The position numbers and the translations under genes were made by a program. Positions 16,737 through 24,397 of a stretch of 64,000 nt of DNA are shown in pieces. This DNA is from Sva-07 sp963698435 (lineage in GTDB: Bacteria > Actinomycetota > Acidimicrobiia > Acidimicrobiales > Ilumatobacteraceae): NCBI GenBank assembly GCA_963698435.1, contig CAVOQV010000005.1:558001-622000 (forward strand), in the 5' to 3' direction. The notes under the pieces were generated by a model. It did no database searches and had not been told where the DNA came from. It worked only from the letters and a program-made list of their open reading frames with translations. The first letter of the stretch is position 1. Each line of letters begins with the position of its first letter.

Positions 16737-18170
16737 CTACGCCGCGAACCGACCGATTGCGACGGATCGGATGGTGTCGAGGTCGTCGATGGCGCTGATC
16801 GCGCCCGTCGAGCGATCGACGAACTGGAGCAGACGGTCCGCGAAGAAGAGGCCGGACGAGTCGCTCGCCCACGAGTCCGGGTAGACGAACTGGTTCACCC
16901 GACCTGCTTCCAGCGAACTCCCCGTGGCGACGTCGAGGATCCGGCGCCGCCCAGTGCCATCGGTATCGGCCCGATACACGACCGAGCGCCCGTCGGGCGA
17001 GATGACGGTCGCGGGGTCGATGAACCCGAAGTTGTCCAGGACGTCGAGCACGCCAGGCGTCACGGTGCCGGTGTCCCATTCGACGATCGAGTACGCGCAG
17101 CGCAGACTCTCGTCGCATTCCTCGATGGCCCAATGGCGTGAGCCTGTCGCCAACAGGACGCCGCTGCTGATGCGTCGGGAACCGCCCGCCGGGTCGACCG
17201 CGTACACACCGCCGGGCGCCGTCACGATGGCATCACCCTCGGGCGAGAACCTCCGCGAGAAGAAGCTGGTTTCGTCGATGAAGGGGCTCTCCAACAACTC
17301 GAGGGTGCCGTCGGGCCGGAGCACCCAGTTCTGTTCCGGCGCATCTCGCGTCATTCTCGGCGTGGTGACGACGAAGCTGCCGGTGCCGGACCAGGGCTGC
17401 ACGAAGATGACCCCATCGCTCAGCGTGGATTCCAGGATCGGCTGGCCGTCGCGAATCTGCAGCAGCGTGCTGTCGTTGAACACGACGATCGTGCCGTCGC
17501 CCACGGCCAGCTCTGCCTGTGGGCCGAGTTCGGTCACGTCGATGCTTCGGGTCCGCCCGGTCGGGAATTCGGTGACGTTGAGGATGCGGGACTGCGAGAG
17601 GGTGACCACTTCGGTCGGCGCCACCGACGCCAGCGCATCGGGGACCGCGATCGTTCGTTCGGCCCACACCGGCGGCTCACCGACCACGGGTGACGGGATC
17701 CGGTCGGCAGGCCCGACCGATGGTCCAGGTTCCGCCGACGTCTCGCTGGTGACGGCACGGGCACTGGTGGGCGGAATCGTGTCGGCGACCGTCGTCGGCG
17801 CCGCCTGGTCACCGAGGAGCGACCCAGGGTCCGCTGCCGGCTCGACGTCGGCCTCGCCCTCGCAGCGCAGCAGCGCGCCGGCCGAGCCGACGAGGAGAGC
17901 GATCACGATCGCTCCGGCCACCGCCTTTCGGCCGGTGGAGGACCGAGGTGTTGCGCCGCCCGCGCGGGAATCATCGAAGTCCTCGGGCGGCGGTTCGTGG
18001 GGTCCATCGCTCTCGGACGCCCGGCCAGCACTGTCTGAGCGGCGAGCGCCCGATCCGAACACGGCTGCGTCCGGCACGGCACTGTCGGGGAGCCAGTCGT
18101 CACGCATCCACGGCGATGCGCCGTCCGGGTGCTCGTCCGGGTGATCGTCCACGGCGTCATTCGACCACAT
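16737..18170 (-). CDS. Single-pass membrane protein with beta-propeller-like extracellular part
   Basis: A 477-residue protein of unknown function. Residues 1-80 are acidic, Pro/Ser/Asp-rich and cytoplasmic. One transmembrane helix (about 85-105, AGAIVIALLVGSAGALL) is followed by a Thr/Pro/Ala-rich linker and about 300 residues of short beta-strand repeats with phrases such as FSPEGDAIVTAP and ISPDGRSVVYRADTDG, as in TolB/WD40-like propellers. It is probably a cell-surface sensor or scaffold. It shares a 24-bp intergenic region with the divergent SnoaL-like gene. Confidence 0.75.
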   Translation of the reverse strand: MWSNDAVDDHPDEHPDGASPWMRDDWLPDSAVPDAAVFGSGARRSDSAGRASESDGPHEPPPEDFDDSRAGGATPRSSTGRKAVAGAIVIALLVGSAGALLRCEGEADVEPAADPGSLLGDQAAPTTVADTIPPTSARAVTSETSAEPGPSVGPADRIPSPVVGEPPVWAERTIAVPDALASVAPTEVVTLSQSRILNVTEFPTGRTRSIDVTELGPQAELAVGDGTIVVFNDSTLLQIRDGQPILESTLSDGVIFVQPWSGTGSFVVTTPRMTRDAPEQNWVLRPDGTLELLESPFIDETSFFSRRFSPEGDAIVTAPGGVYAVDPAGGSRRISSGVLLATGSRHWAIEECDESLRCAYSIVEWDTGTVTPGVLDVLDNFGFIDPATVISPDGRSVVYRADTDGTGRRRILDVATGSSLEAGRVNQFVYPDSWASDSSGLFFADRLLQFVDRSTGAISAIDDLDTIRSVAIGRFAA

Positions 18171-18177
18171 CGTGTGG

Positions 18178-18187
18178 CCGGTACCGT
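18178..18187. promoter_or_regulatory. Overlapping divergent -10 elements around a GGTACC palindrome
   Basis: TACCGT (18182-18187) lies 7 nt before the plus-strand ATG at 18195. TACCGG on the minus strand (18178-18183) lies 7 nt before the minus-strand ATG at 18170. The two hexamers overlap by two bases within GGTACC. This appears to be a bidirectional leaderless promoter. Confidence 0.5.
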
Positions 18188-18194
18188 CGCGGAG

Positions 18195-18599
18195 ATGGAC
18201 ACTCGGGCCGAGATCGTGCGCACCTACCTGGCGTCGTTCGCGACTGGAGACCCGGAGCTGATCGCAGCCTGCGTGACGGTGGATTTCCTCAACGAGCACC
18301 TGAGCGAGCTGGGCTCGGGCTGCCACGGCCGCGACGAGTACCGGCGACGACTGCCGGGCTTCCTGTCGACGTTCGGGGGCGCCCGGTACTCGATCGAGAC
18401 GCTGGCCGAGATCGAGCGGACGTCGCCGCCCGAGGGTGGCGACGTCGTGGTTCGGTACCGGTTCGAGGCGACCTACGAGGGGACGCCGATCGACATTGCC
18501 GGCGTGATGTGGTTCGACGTGCGCGACGGGCTCGTCGCCCGGCGGACCGACCTCTGGGACTCGCTGACGTTCCTGCGCCAGACCGGCCAAGCCGCCTGA
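18195..18599 (+). CDS. SnoaL-like / NTF2-fold protein
   Basis: A 134-residue single-domain protein with the NTF2-like pattern: N-terminal helix (IVRTYLASFATGDPELIAACVTVDFLNEHL), then a GRDEYRRRLPGF helix and a curved sheet ending DGLVARRTDLWDS. Such domains serve as small-molecule isomerases, hydrolases or ligand-binding modules; no catalytic residue set is diagnostic here. It is divergent to the propeller-like gene with only 24 bases between start codons. Confidence 0.8.
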   Translation: MDTRAEIVRTYLASFATGDPELIAACVTVDFLNEHLSELGSGCHGRDEYRRRLPGFLSTFGGARYSIETLAEIERTSPPEGGDVVVRYRFEATYEGTPIDIAGVMWFDVRDGLVARRTDLWDSLTFLRQTGQAA

Positions 18600-18687
18600 C
18601 CTCGGGGGATCGAGCCGCCGACAGCTCCACGAGCTCGAGCACCGACTCCCGGTGTCATCGCTCTCACACCGTGGGTTCTCGGTTGGC

Positions 18688-20157
18688 TCAGCGCTCCCAG
18701 AGGTCGGTGGATGGGTGGAACTGGCTCCAAGCGAACCAGAAGGACTCGTGCGAAGCAATCGGTTCGCCGGTCGTCTCGTCGACGGCGCGCAGCCCGCCGC
18801 CGTCGTCGACGAGTTCGATGCCGGCGGCCGTCACGGTTCCGCCGGCCGCGAGCGCGGATCGAGCGTCGGCAGCGGGGAACGCGATCTGTGTGCCGTCGGC
18901 GGTGACCACGCCGACCACGAGTTCCTGAACGTCGAGGCGATCGTCGGCGGGTCCGATCGGGAAGATCGGACCGTTGTCGTCGCGACCCTGCAACGGATCG
19001 AGCGGGTAGCTGCGTCCGATGCCGCCGTCCTCGGCAATGATCGCCGTGTCCGGATGTTCCCCCTTCCACTCGCCCCACGTGGTGCGAATCACGGTCGTCT
19101 GGTCGAGCGCGATCCCCGCATCCTGCAAAGGACCCGACACGGCCTCGCCCGTGAACGTGTCGAAGACGGACTGCGTGCGCAGGTCGTACATCACCTTGTT
19201 CGAACGCGACAGCAGGCCCGTGGTTCGCAACACCGGCACCTCGTCCGCCCCGCCGATCGAGACGGCATCGTCGGTGCGGTACGCCTGCGCCGAACCGCAA
19301 AGCGTGCAGTACGGGATCCCGAAGCGCCGATCGCCGAGGGTGAGGTTGAACATCTCGTGGATCTCGGCGATGTTCTTGGGGATCGCCAGTGCCTCGCCGC
19401 CCTCGACGATGCCGAACACGATCGCGTCGTCGGGATACCAGTCGCCGTCAACTGCGTCGGTGACCCCGGGATCATCGAGCGCCGGGATGCAGCCACGGGG
19501 ACATCCGTCCGTGTCGCCGAGCTCGCGATCGTCGATCAGCACCCCACCCCAGCTGAGGTGTCGCCAGTCGATCTCCGCGTCGGCGTCGGCGAAGAACGGC
19601 TCCCACCGCTGCTCGACGAGCAGGAAGAGCGACGCCTTGTCGGTGCGGTAGTCCGGGTAGTCGGGGGTGTCCCAGGCGATGAGATGGTTGGTGGTGCTGA
19701 GCCAGACGCTGCGTTCGCTGTCCGGATCGTCGGCGATCGAGGTGTCGGTCAGCGCTTCGAACGCATCCACGAGCTCATTGCCGTTCGCGCCGGGCCCGAA
19801 GAACCGGATGAGGTCGGCCACGAACCAGGCGTGGCGGGCGTCGCCGTGCTCGACGAGGTCGGTGAGCGCCGCGTCGTCGATCTCACCGACGCGCAGTCGA
19901 GCGTCGAGTCGTTCCAGTGCGTCGCGTACCTCGGCTGCATCAGCGACCGCCGCGGCGGGCGCCTCGGGAGCCGGCGGGTATCGGAAGACCGGCGGCCGAG
20001 CGACGGCGACTCCGGACCCGGTGTCGGCGGACACGTTCTCGTCGGCGTTTCGATCGGCGGTCGAGTCGTCGGACCGCGATGCGCACGCCGAGAGGGCCAG
20101 CGCTCCGACGGCGAGCAGCGACATCGATCGACGAACAGACCGACGCATCGGAGACAT
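18688..20157 (-). CDS. DUF3179 domain lipoprotein
   Basis: A 489-residue secreted lipoprotein: basic N terminus, hydrophobic core and lipobox LSAC with Cys25. The DUF3179 region lies in the C-terminal two thirds: YCTLCGSAQAY, LLSRSNKVMYDLRTQS, DTFTGEAVSGPL and TTWGEWKGEHPDTAII. The conserved C-x-x-C suggests metal or redox binding, but the function of the family is unknown. Start supported by TACCCT 6 nt upstream. Confidence 0.87.
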   Translation of the reverse strand: MSPMRRSVRRSMSLLAVGALALSACASRSDDSTADRNADENVSADTGSGVAVARPPVFRYPPAPEAPAAAVADAAEVRDALERLDARLRVGEIDDAALTDLVEHGDARHAWFVADLIRFFGPGANGNELVDAFEALTDTSIADDPDSERSVWLSTTNHLIAWDTPDYPDYRTDKASLFLLVEQRWEPFFADADAEIDWRHLSWGGVLIDDRELGDTDGCPRGCIPALDDPGVTDAVDGDWYPDDAIVFGIVEGGEALAIPKNIAEIHEMFNLTLGDRRFGIPYCTLCGSAQAYRTDDAVSIGGADEVPVLRTTGLLSRSNKVMYDLRTQSVFDTFTGEAVSGPLQDAGIALDQTTVIRTTWGEWKGEHPDTAIIAEDGGIGRSYPLDPLQGRDDNGPIFPIGPADDRLDVQELVVGVVTADGTQIAFPAADARSALAAGGTVTAAGIELVDDGGGLRAVDETTGEPIASHESFWFAWSQFHPSTDLWER

Positions 20158-20163
20158 GCCATG

Positions 20164-20169
20164 AGGGTA
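20164..20169 (-). promoter_or_regulatory. -10 element of the DUF3179 lipoprotein gene
   Basis: TACCCT on the minus strand, 6 nt before the ATG at 20157. Confidence 0.5.
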
Positions 20170-20267
20170 CGAAGCTCCGGATTACGAGGTTCGAACCGCC
20201 CGCAGAACATGGTCGAAACTCTGCGGACGGTAGGAGTGACCCTGGGCGTTTCGGGCATCCTGGTGCC

Positions 20268-20666
20268 ATGGCCGAACGAGCGATTCCCACCGAAGACGAG
20301 TTGAAGCAACGGCTCACCCCGCTGCAGTACGAGGTCACCCAGCGCGCCGGCACCGAGCGCGCCTTCAGCGGCGCCTACTGGGACGTGAAGGATCCGGGCA
20401 CCTATCACTGCGTCGTGTGCGACGAGCCGTTGTTCTCGTCGGAGACGAAGTACGACTCGGGCTCGGGGTGGCCGAGCTTCACCGAGGCGATGGATCCCGA
20501 GAAGGTCACACTCAGAGTCGACCGGTCGCACGGCATGGTGCGCACCGAGGCGATCTGCGCGACCTGCGGGGCCCACCTCGGCCACGTCTTCCCCGACGGC
20601 CCCGGCCCGACCGGTGACCGGTTCTGCATGAACTCTGCGTCCCTCGACCTCAAGCCCGCCGACTGA
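20268..20666 (+). CDS. msrB: Peptide-methionine (R)-S-oxide reductase
   Basis: A 132-residue MsrB that reduces the R form of methionine sulfoxide in proteins. The structural zinc ligands C48, C51, C97 and C100 (CVVC, CATC) and the catalytic C120 in RFCMNSASL are all present. GSGWPSF and HLGHVFPDGP are the substrate-pocket segments. Full length for a single-domain MsrB. The ATG is preceded at 6 nt by CATCCT, a weak -10. Confidence 0.95.
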   Translation: MAERAIPTEDELKQRLTPLQYEVTQRAGTERAFSGAYWDVKDPGTYHCVVCDEPLFSSETKYDSGSGWPSFTEAMDPEKVTLRVDRSHGMVRTEAICATCGAHLGHVFPDGPGPTGDRFCMNSASLDLKPAD

Positions 20667-20703
20667 TCGCAGCGGGGTCAGACCCGCGATGTCGTCGCCT
20701 CGC

Positions 20704-20709
20704 TATGGT
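20704..20709 (+). promoter_or_regulatory. -10 element of the metallo-hydrolase gene 20717
   Basis: TATGGT, 7 nt before the ATG at 20717. It supports that start over the ATG at 20705, which overlaps the hexamer. Confidence 0.45.
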
Positions 20710-20716
20710 CGGGCTG

Positions 20717-21620
20717 ATGGCCGATTGGGGAGACGACGAGCGACGACTGACCGACTCGGTGAGCGTGCTCGTCGGTGACGCGAATGGCGCCTATCCATCG
20801 GGCAACACGCTGCTCGTCCGGGGCGCCGGAGAGTCGGTGGTGATCGACCCGTCGGTCACGGTCGTAGCACGCGGAGGCGCACCGGTCGACGTCGATGCGG
20901 TGATCAACAGCCACAGCCACGAGGACCACATGGCGGGCAACGGCACGTTTCCGACGGCCCGACTGCACATCCACGACGAGGATCTCCCGGGCGCGCAGTC
21001 GATCGAGGGGCTGATGGAGGTCTACGGCCTCACAGGTGAGGCTCGCGATGCGTTCGAGCGGGTGATCCTCGACGAGTTCCACTACATGCCGCGACCTGGA
21101 CGCGCACGGCTTCTCGGACGGCGACGTCTTCGATCTCGGCGGCGGTGTCACGGTCGAGGCGGTGCACCTTCCGGGTCACACTCGGGGCCACAGCGGGTTC
21201 CGGATGGATGGCGTCTTCTTCCTGTCCGACATCGATCTGACCGGGTTCGGTCCGTACTACGGCGACGTGTGGAGTGATCTGGAGGACTTCGAAGCGAGCC
21301 TGGCGAAGGTGCGCGACGAAGATGCCGAGTTCTACGTGACCTTTCACCACAAGGGCGTCGTCGAGGGACGCACGAGGTTCGTCGAGATGGTCGACGCATT
21401 CACCGCAGTGATCGGCCGACGTCATGACGCGATGCTCGAGTTCCTGCGCGAGCCCCACTCGATCGACGAGATGCGCGAGCACCGGTTCATCTATCGACCC
21501 CACGTCGAGATGGCCTTCGTCGAGTCCGTCGAACACCGCAGTGCCGAGCTGCACGTGCAACGCATGCTCCGCCGCGGCGAAGCGGCCGAAGTCGCACCAG
21601 GCCGCTACCAAACCACCTAG
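20717..21620 (+). pseudogene. MBL-fold metallo-hydrolase, interrupted by a +1 frameshift
   Basis: The first part (from 20717) has the metal motif H-x-H-x-D-H in INSHSHEDHMAG; its frame is lost near 21093-21097. The other frame continues DAHGFSDGDVFDLGGGVTVEAVHLPGHTRGHSG, with the third metal His and the bridging Asp in FFLSDIDLTGFG, to a stop at 21620. Dropping one C from the CC at about 21096 gives one 300-residue glyoxalase-II/beta-lactamase-fold hydrolase with a C-terminal helical domain. All catalytic residues are intact, so this may be a live gene with a sequence error. Confidence 0.82.
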
Positions 21621-21634
21621 ACCGATCGCAACGA

Positions 21635-21667
21635 CGGTCCTACCGGGGACGGGGCCGGGGAGGACCG
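21635..21667. repeat. Palindromic element with CCGGGGACGGGGCCGG core, copy 2
   Basis: Perfect 7-bp arms CGGTCCT / AGGACCG flank the same 16-base core as copy 1. The core ends 27 bases before the start of an enoyl-CoA hydratase gene. Confidence 0.65.
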
Positions 21668-21685
21668 ACGTGGCAGGATCCGAGG

Positions 21686-22481
21686 ATGACGGATGTTCCT
21701 GAGTTCTCCACGTTGCGGGTCGAGGTCGATGGGCCGATCGGCCGGATGACGCTCACCCAGGGCGACAAGCTGAACCCGCTCGGCACTGCGCCACTCGCGC
21801 GAGATCGCCGAGGCCGCGCAGTGGTTCAACTCCACCGACGCCCACATCGTGATCGTGACCGGAGAGGGCCGCGGGTTCTCGTCGGGGTTCGATCTTCGCG
21901 AGTTCACAGGAAGCGATCGGGACGAGCCCAACGAACTGTCGAGCCGCGATCAGGCGGATCTCGGACGCCTGATGGCCGAGGCGATGGATCGCATGTCAGC
22001 GCTCACGATCGCTGCCATCAAGGGCCCGTGCGTCGGTGGCGGCGTCGTGCTCGCAGGCGTCTGCGACCTCCGGATCGCCGCTGACGACACCGTGTTCTCG
22101 ATCCCTGAGGTCGATCTCGGGATCCCGTTGGCGTGGGGCGGGATCCCGCGACTGGTACGCGAGATCGGCCCGGCGCTGACCCGCGAGCTGGTGCTCACCT
22201 GCCGTCCCTTCTCGCCAGACGAGGCGCTCCGGATCGGCTTCATCAACCGCATCGTTCCCCGAGTCGAGCTCGAATCAGCCGTCGATGAACTCGCTGAGCA
22301 GTTGGCGAAGAAGGCGCCGAGCGTCGTTCGAGCGACGAAGCGTCAGGTCAACGAGGCGCTGGAGGACGTCGCATCGACGGCGGGCTCGTGGGCCGACGCC
22401 GACCAGCTCGGCGCAGCGATGCGCGATCCCGACGCCCGCGCTGCCGCACGCGCCTACCTCTCCTCCCGCGCCAAACGCTGA
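21686..22481 (+). pseudogene. Enoyl-CoA hydratase family gene, interrupted by a +1 frameshift
   Basis: The N-terminal frame reads MTDVPEFSTLRVEVDGPIGR then LNPLGTAP and is lost at about 21796. The next frame supplies REIAEAAQWFNSTDAHIVIVTGEGRGFSSGFDLREF and the rest. Removing one C at about 21796 restores PLREIAEA and one 264-residue crotonase. Oxyanion-hole segments GFSSGFDL and GPCVGGGVVLAGVCDLRIAA are present, with E in SIPEVDLGIPLAWGG. This is the second interrupted gene in a row, with the same kind of defect as its neighbour. Confidence 0.82.
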
Positions 22482-22509
22482 TCCCGAGACTCGCTCGTGT
22501 CGCGTTCTC

Positions 22510-22526
22510 GGTGGGACGGGTCACCC
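22510..22526. repeat. 17-bp dispersed repeat, copy 2 (GGTGGGACGGGTCACCC)
   Basis: Identical to 4921-4937. Here it lies between convergent genes (enoyl-CoA hydratase and M20 peptidase). Confidence 0.6.
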
Positions 22527-22568
22527 GAAGTTGCACGCAAAGATGGTGGGCTCGGCAGCGCGCCGGAG

Positions 22569-23960
22569 TCAGCCGAGGAGGTCGGTGGCGACGTGGTGGA
22601 ACAGGCGCGTGGTGAGCGCGAGCGATTCGATGTCGATGCGTTCGTTGTTGCCGTGGAAGCGTGAGCCGTACTCGCTCGAGTCGAGCGACGGGCTGAACAA
22701 CCCGGCGCCGTACGCGACCGCACCCATCTCGCGGTAGATCCGGGCATCGGTGAAGCCGACGACGAACTGCGGCGTCAACCGGGCTGTCGGGAACGGCACG
22801 TTGACCGCCCGCTGCAAGCTGTCCCACAGCGGCGTGTCGAGTCGGCTGATCGTGGCGGCGTCGTTCATCAGCGGTTCCACCCGCACCTCGTCGGCGAGGT
22901 CACCGAGCGCAGCGCGGAGATGCGCCTCCACCTCGTCGGGACCTTCGCCCGGCAGCGTGCGGATGTCGACGTCGATCACCACCGTGTCGGGGATCACGTT
23001 GACCTTCATCCGCCCGCCACCGGACTCACTCCCGTCGACGAGGTTCGGCGAGAAGGTCGTGTGGGTGCACGCGTGGAAGTGCGACGCCGCAGCCGCCGAC
23101 GGGAACGTGTCGAGCAGGTCGTCGATTCCAGCCGGGTCGAGCAGCGATGCCTTCAGGTCGTCGGGCAGACCGAGCGTCTCGACCTTCTGACCCCACAACT
23201 CGTGGAAGCGCGGCGCCGGTCGGTAGTCGTGCAACCGCTGGATCACGCCGGCCGCTTTGACGAGCGCGTTGTCGCGCCGGAACGGCGCCGAACCGTGACC
23301 TGGCGTCCCCTTCACCCGGAGTCGCCGCCACGCCACGCCCTTCTCCGCGATGTTGACGCCGATGAACGGTGCCTCGGCAGGCCCGGTGTGGAGCCCACCG
23401 CTCTCGGTCAGCACGTAGTCGGCCATGATTGCGTCGCGGTGATTCTCGGCCATCCAGCGCGCCCCGTACGCGCTGCCCGCCTCCTCGTCGGCGACACCGA
23501 AGTAGATGAGGTCACCGGTCGGACGAAACCCGCTCTCGGCGAGGCTGCGGAACGCGACCGCCATCGACGCTGTGAGGTTGAGCATGTCGACGGCACCGCG
23601 CCCCCACACCTCGGGGCCGTCCGGCCCGTCGATGATCTCGCCGCCGAACGGGTCCTCGCTCCAGCCCGACTCGTTGACCGGCACGACGTCGGTGTGACCC
23701 ATCAGACACAGGCTCGGTGCATCGGGGTCCGACCCGGCGATGCGCCCGACGATCGACACCCGACCCGGCGCCGCCTCGTACCGCTCGACGTCGACCCCGG
23801 GCCCCCCGATCACCTGTTGGAGCACGTCGGCGTTACGGACTTCGCCACCGGACTCGGCGGTGCCGTCGTTGATGCACCGGTTGCGGATCAGTACCCGCAG
23901 TAGCTCCACGGTCGCATCCGTCAGTCCACCGAGTTGCCGATCGTCGAGGTGGGATGCCAT
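22569..23960 (-). CDS. M20 family metallopeptidase / deacylase
   Basis: A 463-residue zinc-dependent amidohydrolase of the M20/ArgE/DapE superfamily. Metal ligands are seen in LMGHTDVVP, GRGAVDML (Asp), ADEEAGSAYGARW (catalytic and metal Glu), and the C-terminal SRFHGNNERI (His). The dimerisation (lid) domain carries KGTPGHGSAP. It could be a dipeptidase, aminoacylase or succinyl-diaminopimelate desuccinylase-like enzyme; the context does not decide. The start is the ATG at 23960, since the open frame upstream has no family similarity. Confidence 0.9.
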   Translation of the reverse strand: MASHLDDRQLGGLTDATVELLRVLIRNRCINDGTAESGGEVRNADVLQQVIGGPGVDVERYEAAPGRVSIVGRIAGSDPDAPSLCLMGHTDVVPVNESGWSEDPFGGEIIDGPDGPEVWGRGAVDMLNLTASMAVAFRSLAESGFRPTGDLIYFGVADEEAGSAYGARWMAENHRDAIMADYVLTESGGLHTGPAEAPFIGVNIAEKGVAWRRLRVKGTPGHGSAPFRRDNALVKAAGVIQRLHDYRPAPRFHELWGQKVETLGLPDDLKASLLDPAGIDDLLDTFPSAAAASHFHACTHTTFSPNLVDGSESGGGRMKVNVIPDTVVIDVDIRTLPGEGPDEVEAHLRAALGDLADEVRVEPLMNDAATISRLDTPLWDSLQRAVNVPFPTARLTPQFVVGFTDARIYREMGAVAYGAGLFSPSLDSSEYGSRFHGNNERIDIESLALTTRLFHHVATDLLG

Positions 23961-24044
23961 CGGCCCAGCTTTCCATGTGCACGAACGTCCCGGCCCAACT
24001 GCAAAGATCCACCCCATCCAACACAACTCGATACGAGGTGAGAC

Positions 24045-24329
24045 ATGTTCAACTTCTGGACGGTGGTGTACCTGCTCTTCGTGGGCGCCGTGGCCGGGTT
24101 CGTGGCCCGACTCCTGGTGCCCGGGCGTGACGCGATCGGCTTCTGGTGGACGATCCTGCTCGGCATCGTCGGCTCGTTCGCCGGTGGCTTCCTCGCCTGG
24201 GCGCTGTTCGGCTGGGACGAGGACGAGGGAGCGCTGCAGCCCGGTGGAGTGATCTTCTCCATCATCGGTGCCGTGCTGGTCCTGCTGATCTGGCGGGCGA
24301 TCGACCGGCGTCGAACACCGGCAGCGTGA
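24045..24329 (+). CDS. GlsB/YeaQ/YmgE family stress-response membrane protein
   Basis: A 94-residue, very hydrophobic protein with three transmembrane helices and the family pattern VAGFVARLLVPGRDAIGFWWTILLGIVGSFAGGFLAW. Members are small inner-membrane proteins of general stress responses (transglycosylase-associated), without known biochemical activity. It has a clear Shine-Dalgarno (GAGGTG just before the ATG), in contrast to its leaderless neighbours. A second family member lies at 54462. Confidence 0.88.
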   Translation: MFNFWTVVYLLFVGAVAGFVARLLVPGRDAIGFWWTILLGIVGSFAGGFLAWALFGWDEDEGALQPGGVIFSIIGAVLVLLIWRAIDRRRTPAA

Positions 24330-24397
24330 CTCACGGAGCGGGCGCTCCGGCTTCGTCACCATCCGCCACAGAGGATTGTCACCCGTCCGGTCCGAAC

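Noticed and set aside
20672..20687. GC-rich hairpin GCGGGGTCAGACCCGC after msrB as a terminator
   Set aside because: The stem is only five pairs and no T-run follows; evidence is too weak to list.
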